From assembly GCF_023051165.1 (NCBI RefSeq), contig NZ_JALKIG010000001.1:1-64000 (forward strand): a DNA stretch of 64,000 nt, in the 5' to 3' direction. The notes beneath the pieces are model-generated. The model saw only the letters and a program-made list of their open reading frames with translations, did no database searches and was not told the origin of the DNA. Origin of the DNA: Veillonella sp. KGMB01456 (GTDB lineage Bacteria > Bacillota > Negativicutes > Veillonellales > Veillonellaceae). A program made the position numbers and the translations under genes. How positions within the stretch are numbered: the stretch's first letter is position 1; each line of letters begins with the position of its first letter. Below, one piece after another: positions 60,213 through 64,000 of the stretch.

Positions 60213-61070
60213 ATGAAGGTAAATGTGACGATAGCCGGAGCCAGTTACAGCGAAGTGCCATCCATCCTGATTCCCCTAAAAAAAGGCGGCAGGGCACGGT
60301 TCTGCGAAGTGTCTGACACAACGGCGAAAGCCGCCGATGTGGCTAAGGGGAAAAAGTTTTATACTTCAGAGGGTGAACTGGTGACGGGGACGGCTGACCT
60401 GTCACAGGCAGATGCACGAAAGACGATAACCCTGATTCAAAAAGAGCATCAGACCATTACGCTTACCTGCAACCATCCGGAGTTATCCTCACAAACAGAC
60501 TCAGATGGAAATACCGTATATGCTACAACGTATCAGGATACCTTGAGCATCAACTTGAAAGCAGATACCGATTATTATGCGGGGAAAATCACTATCAACG
60601 GGGAAGAGCAGGAAAACAGCAGTACCAATCCTCAACTTGCTTATATATCGGCACCCATCAGTAATGGCATGATTGTCAGTGCAACCGACGCCGCCCCGAT
60701 TCCCACTGTTCCTTTTACAGATGTAAGCCTTACGATGACGGGACAGGGCACGCAGTGGCTGACTGGCCATATGCTTATGACGACGAAGCAATCCCCGGAA
60801 AGCCCTAAGATAGTCGGCGTGGGGGCTCTGGAAAATGGAAGCCGTAAAGGGCTGCTGTTCCTGTTGGATGAAGAAAAACGATATGCAGGTTGCAAAGTTG
60901 AACTTACGACAGGGACAGGAATATCGGATACCACAGAATTGTTCTATGAGAAAGATAATGATCTGGGGGTCATAATGATTGGGGAAATATCAGATGCTTT
61001 ATATTCTTATCTGGCAGAATCTTCAGAGACAAATGCAGAAGTCATACTGACAGTTAAGGTGGTGGGATGA
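60213..61070 (+). CDS. Fibre-region protein with distinct C-terminal head
   Basis: 285 residues. The first 65 repeat the module of the preceding gene (SYSEVPSILIPLKKGGRARF, GELVTGTADLS). The rest (about 70-285) is unrelated, with lower GC, and may be a swapped receptor-binding head. Adjacent to the holin gene. Confidence 0.7.
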   Translation: MKVNVTIAGASYSEVPSILIPLKKGGRARFCEVSDTTAKAADVAKGKKFYTSEGELVTGTADLSQADARKTITLIQKEHQTITLTCNHPELSSQTDSDGNTVYATTYQDTLSINLKADTDYYAGKITINGEEQENSSTNPQLAYISAPISNGMIVSATDAAPIPTVPFTDVSLTMTGQGTQWLTGHMLMTTKQSPESPKIVGVGALENGSRKGLLFLLDEEKRYAGCKVELTTGTGISDTTELFYEKDNDLGVIMIGEISDALYSYLAESSETNAEVILTVKVVG

Positions 61071-61312
61071 GTTTGTTTGAGAAAGTGAATATCCCCGACT
61101 GTATCGTCATTATCGGTCTGGTCACAGCACTAATCCTGGCGATTTTTTATGCCCTGAACGAACTGGCTATGTCCATTGCGTCAGGGCTTCTCGGTTACAT
61201 CGGCGGCACCGTGAAGTCCGCCGTTCATCAGAAAGGAGAAGAAAAACATGAAAGTATTCCTGAATCCCGGCCATGCGCCGGGCGGCCATCCCGATCCGGG
61301 GGCCGTCAATAG
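61067..61312 (+). CDS. Putative holin
   Basis: 81 residues. A strong hydrophobic segment (CIVIIGLVTALILAIFYAL), then a weaker one (MSIASGLLGYIGGTVKSAVH), and a charged C-terminal tail. Size and position just before the amidase suit a holin. Its end overlaps the amidase start by 65 bases. Confidence 0.65.
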   Translation: MSLFEKVNIPDCIVIIGLVTALILAIFYALNELAMSIASGLLGYIGGTVKSAVHQKGEEKHESIPESRPCAGRPSRSGGRQ

Positions 61313-61805
61313 TGAAAGCGGTCTGCGTGAGTGCGATGTCGCTTTGGCAGTCGGTCAATCTGCGGAAAGTTACCTGAATGCGGCAGGAGTAGCAACAGAA
61401 CTGCTCCAGTCTGACAGCCTGGAGGAAATCTGCGAGGCCACCAATGCCAGTGATGCGGACATCTTCGTGTCCATCCACTGCAATGCCGCTGAATCCGAAG
61501 AAGCCAACGGCACGGAAACCTGGGCCTGTGCCGGCAGTTACCGTGGCAGCATGCTGGCTAGTTGCATCCAGAACCAGATTGTCGATGCCCTGGATACGAC
61601 AGACCGGGGCGTGAAGATTGCCACGCCCGGCGTCAACGGCCTGTATGTCCTCACGAACACGGACATGCCCGCTGTCCTGGTCGAACTGGCCTTCATCACC
61701 AATCCTAGTGATGAAGAAATCCTGGCCAATGCTCAGGATGCCTTGGCCAGAGCAGTGGCACGGGGCATCACCGATTACGAACAGCTGATTCTAGGAGGTA
61801 AGTGA
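61248..61805 (+). CDS. N-acetylmuramoyl-L-alanine amidase (endolysin)
   Basis: 185 residues, Amidase_3 catalytic domain alone. Zinc ligands are the His in FLNPGHAPGG, the Glu in SGLRECDV and the His in FVSIHCNAA; the catalytic Glu lies in AVLVELAFITNPSDE. No cell-wall-binding domain. Cuts the amide bond between MurNAc and the peptide for lysis. Confidence 0.93.
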   Translation: MKVFLNPGHAPGGHPDPGAVNSESGLRECDVALAVGQSAESYLNAAGVATELLQSDSLEEICEATNASDADIFVSIHCNAAESEEANGTETWACAGSYRGSMLASCIQNQIVDALDTTDRGVKIATPGVNGLYVLTNTDMPAVLVELAFITNPSDEEILANAQDALARAVARGITDYEQLILGGK

Positions 61806-61807
61806 CT

Positions 61808-62074
61808 ATGAATCGTGATGAAATCAAGAAAGCCGTCGCCGATGCCGTCGTATCCTTTGCCAGGAGCGAAGCCGAAGCGGCCATCAAGTCCATCGACCTG
61901 GATGATGTCCAGAAGCTGGTGGAAGCGCAGATGAAGAACCTCACAGACCCGCTGGAAGCCGAAATCCAGACCACCACAAGCTGGTGGGTGAAGATCCGGA
62001 ACAGGCTGTATATCACCTTGATGCAGCAGGCGGTCAAAGCCATCGTGGCTGATGTAAAACAGAAGATTGCATGA
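61808..62074 (+). CDS. Small lysis-region protein
   Basis: 88 residues. A helical, charged N-terminal part (DEIKKAVADAVVSFARSEAE) and a C-terminal amphipathic helix; no clear membrane span. ATG 61808 follows GGAGGTAAG. Last GC-rich gene of the phage. Confidence 0.65.
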   Translation: MNRDEIKKAVADAVVSFARSEAEAAIKSIDLDDVQKLVEAQMKNLTDPLEAEIQTTTSWWVKIRNRLYITLMQQAVKAIVADVKQKIA

Positions 62075-62189
62075 AAAGAGCCGGTATGGGACATCGGGAA
62101 GGATGTTCTGTACTGGCTTTTTATGTTACAATGAAAAATAAGAACTTTCAATGTCTGGACTGTAAATGGCTGATTGAGAGGAAAGCAAC

Positions 62190-62483
62190 ATGTGGAAGGT
62201 ACTCACCGAAGAATTAAATCAAATCGGCTCTGAAGGCGGCAAGATTCTAAAAGATGAAGAATATAAAGGACAATGCCGTATTACCTTAGAACGATGCATT
62301 CGTTACGATGCCATCACCTGTGGTGTGTACGGCGAAATGGTTCACACTGCTTATTCTGATGCCAAAGATTCATCTTCTCTGTATGAATCAATGAAGAAAG
62401 AACTGCAGATGTTCATTGATGCAGATTTCGATGATGAAGAGAAACGTAGTGACTTTTATGAAGTCTTTGTAAATCGGTATTAA
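62190..62483 (+). CDS. AT-rich hypothetical protein after the lysis cassette
   Basis: 97 residues, acidic, with helical TLERCIRYDAITCGVYGEMV; no family recognised. Ribosome site GAGAGGAAAGC. Composition differs from the phage, so it is probably accessory cargo. Confidence 0.6.
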   Translation: MWKVLTEELNQIGSEGGKILKDEEYKGQCRITLERCIRYDAITCGVYGEMVHTAYSDAKDSSSLYESMKKELQMFIDADFDDEEKRSDFYEVFVNRY

Positions 62484-62569
62484 GAATAGCCGTAAGCCCT
62501 GTTTTTACTTGATATTGTTCGCTTAATGGTATAAAATCAGACATACGTAAATTCTGGAGATAAGTAATC

Positions 62570-62761
62570 ATGGAATATATGACGGTTAAGGAAGCTTCTA
62601 AGAAGTGGAATATTACTATGCGACGTATTCAAGTGTTATGCAGCGAAGGAAGAATTGAAGGCGCTTTTCGTTTCAGTAGAGTGTGGGCAATTCCGATTGA
62701 TGCACTTAAACCTATCGATGCAAGAATACATACAGGAAAATATATAAAAGCCAATAAATAA
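62570..62761 (+). CDS. Excisionase-like helix-turn-helix protein
   Basis: 63 residues of MerR/excisionase type: MTVKEASKKWNITMRRIQVL, then CSEGRIEGAFRFSRVWAIP. Similar small proteins control recombination or act as regulators of nearby modules. It sits 19 bases before the methyltransferase, so it may regulate it. Confidence 0.72.
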   Translation: MEYMTVKEASKKWNITMRRIQVLCSEGRIEGAFRFSRVWAIPIDALKPIDARIHTGKYIKANK

Positions 62762-62780
62762 AGAAAGTAGAGTTGTTCAT

Positions 62781-63848
62781 ATGGATAAGAAAAAAACTGC
62801 GATTTCATTGTTTTCAGGTGCGGGAGGAATGGATGTTGGCTTTGAAAAAGCGGGAATCCAAGTTCTTGTTGCAAACGAAATTATGCCAGAAGCATCAGAA
62901 ACTTATAAAGCCAATCATCAGGAAAGCAGAATGATTAATGATGACATCAACAATGTCATTAATGAGCTTGATAAGTATTCTGGAGTAGATTTTGTTTTTG
63001 GGGGGCCGCCTTGCCAAGGGTTTTCTGTAGCGGGTAAAATGGACCCTGATGATAGTCGAAGTAAATTGATTTTTACATTTCTGGATGTTATAAAAAAAGT
63101 ACGGCCCAAGGCATTCGTGATGGAAAATGTAAAAGCTTTGGCAAAGTTAGAAAAGTGGGGGGACGTCAGAAAACGATATTTAGATACAGCCGCAATGTTA
63201 GGCTACCAATGCTTACCCTTTGTTTTGAATGCAACTGAGTTTAATGTTTCGCAAAAAAGGGAACGTGTATTTTTTGTTGGGGTTAGGGATAATTCAGACA
63301 TCTTTTTCGAGTACCATATGAATGAGCTTTTAGATGAGGAAAAGAAAAAAGCCCCTATCATTAGAGACTTATTAAAAGATTTAGGAAAGGCTGGTACGGA
63401 TAAAAACCCAAATACATGTACGGCCAAAATTACATTCGCAACTCATCCAATTATGAGAAAATCACCATATGCAGGAATGTACTTCAATGGCCAGGGAAGA
63501 CCAATCAATATCGATGGATATGCAAATACGCTGCCAGCTTCTATGGGAGGAAACAAAACTCCTTTTGTAGATGAAGAATATTTGTACGGAAAGGCTGATG
63601 AAGACTGGGTAGTAAAATACCATAAAGGATTACTTGATGGATCAATAACTCCCCAATTCGAAGAAGCTCCAAAACGATTACGTCGTTTGACAATCAATGA
63701 AGCTATTCGTATACAGACTTTCCCTGATGACTATATTTTTTGTGGAAATAAAGGGAAAATATATACACAAATTGGTAATGCTGTACCTTGCAATCTAGCC
63801 GAGGCTGTAGCTAAAGCTACATTGAAGTACATGGAGAAGTATGAGTAA
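62781..63848 (+). CDS. dcm: DNA cytosine-5 methyltransferase
   Basis: 355 residues, complete. Motif I SLFSGAGGMDVGFEKAG, motif IV GGPPCQGFSVAG (catalytic Cys), motif VI VMENVKALAK, motif VIII QKRERVFFVGVR, motif X QIGNAVPCNLAEAVAK. The target is not predictable. It could be part of a restriction system whose nuclease lies beyond the window, or a solitary protective enzyme. Confidence 0.95.
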   Translation: MDKKKTAISLFSGAGGMDVGFEKAGIQVLVANEIMPEASETYKANHQESRMINDDINNVINELDKYSGVDFVFGGPPCQGFSVAGKMDPDDSRSKLIFTFLDVIKKVRPKAFVMENVKALAKLEKWGDVRKRYLDTAAMLGYQCLPFVLNATEFNVSQKRERVFFVGVRDNSDIFFEYHMNELLDEEKKKAPIIRDLLKDLGKAGTDKNPNTCTAKITFATHPIMRKSPYAGMYFNGQGRPINIDGYANTLPASMGGNKTPFVDEEYLYGKADEDWVVKYHKGLLDGSITPQFEEAPKRLRRLTINEAIRIQTFPDDYIFCGNKGKIYTQIGNAVPCNLAEAVAKATLKYMEKYE

Positions 63849-63861
63849 GGAACTCATATTT
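63840..63861 (+). terminator. Weak terminator overlapping the methyltransferase stop
   Basis: TATGAGT pairs with ACTCATA around five bases, followed by TTTCT. Confidence 0.4.
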
Positions 63862-63876
63862 CTCCATCTTTATTAG

Positions 63877-64000
63877 TCAAATATGCTTCAACCCAAAAAT
63901 TTGTTGACCTAAGGCGTCTAGGTATGCGATGACTTCTTCTTTGAATTTAGTGTCATGCGCAACTTTTAGAATGAACTTCATAAATTCTTTAGTGTCTGGT
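63877..64000 (-). CDS. C-terminal end of an unidentified gene (partial)
   Basis: Forty codons read from the window edge to TGA at 63879-63877, with the sequence PDTKEFMKFILKVAHDTKFK then EEVIAYLDALGQQIFGLKHI. It is open in one frame only and converges on the methyltransferase gene. The family is not recognised from this fragment; it could be a host gene or the matching nuclease. Confidence 0.4.
   Translation of the reverse strand, partial: PDTKEFMKFILKVAHDTKFKEEVIAYLDALGQQIFGLKHI

Larger units (their letters stand above)
24760..62074 (+). mobile_element. GC-rich contractile-tailed prophage (core)
   Basis: All genes from the sigma-like regulator to the lysis cassette read on the plus strand, except one cargo gene at 50247-50942. 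The order is replication, late control, packaging, head, sheath/tube, baseplate, fibres, lysis, as in Mu- and PBSX-like myophages of Firmicutes. GC is visibly far above the flanking DNA. No integrase, CI-type repressor or clear attachment repeat was found, so true ends may lie further out, with the AT-rich operon at 20-24.7 kb and genes at 62-64 kb possibly part of the element. Confidence 0.85.

Overview
The window looks like a chromosomal stretch of an anaerobic Negativicute, most likely Veillonella or a close relative. The evidence is a low-GC host background, a CooS-type CO dehydrogenase, TelA/XpaC and a RhuM protein. It carries a large, much more GC-rich prophage. The taxon is an inference from gene content and composition; no rRNA or marker gene is present.

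Host-like left part (1-12 kb). A RhuM-family gene is followed by a carbon monoxide dehydrogenase gene (cooS) with a histidine-rich N-terminal extension and a single-base frameshift. Next come a secreted alpha/beta hydrolase and an 80-residue protein, divergent from a LysR regulator that probably controls them. Small hypotheticals, an intracellular hydrolase and a GIY-YIG protein follow. Then come a helix-turn-helix protein fused to a superoxide-reductase-like iron domain, and the telA/xpaC pair.

Plasticity zone (12-20 kb). It holds a DUF4143 ATPase with two operator-like palindromes around its promoter, and a 0.6-kb non-coding region full of short repeats. That region leads into a gene for a degenerate type I methylase fused to a specificity-like domain. 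Three related small proteins, a 28-bp tandem repeat, an Mrr-type restriction enzyme and a truncated hsdM complete the zone.

Accessory operon (20.1-24.7 kb, minus strand). Three otherwise unrelated proteins carry the same short motif (Q-x-G-[EQ]-K-N-x2-I-x-H-x-D) and are followed by an RloC-like ATPase with a zinc hook and a candidate anticodon-nuclease end. I regard this as the best candidate for an undescribed defence system.

Prophage (about 24.9-62.1 kb, plus strand). It is a contractile-tailed (myovirus) element. The order is a sigma-like regulator, replication genes (DUF2800, DUF2815, PolA, P4-type primase/helicase, VRR-NUC, SNF2 helicase) and a late activator. Then come HNH, ParB-methylase, an amidoligase/GGCT module driven by a repeated promoter, terminase, HK97-type head, sheath, tube, a frameshifted tail chaperone, tape measure, baseplate, fibres, holin and amidase. 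A low-GC antisense UDG-like cargo gene interrupts the tail operon. No integrase or repressor lies in the window, and I could not define attachment sites.

Right end (62.1-64 kb). Composition becomes AT-rich again. There is a small hypothetical, an excisionase-like protein, a complete cytosine-5 DNA methyltransferase, and the C-terminal end of a convergent gene running off the window.
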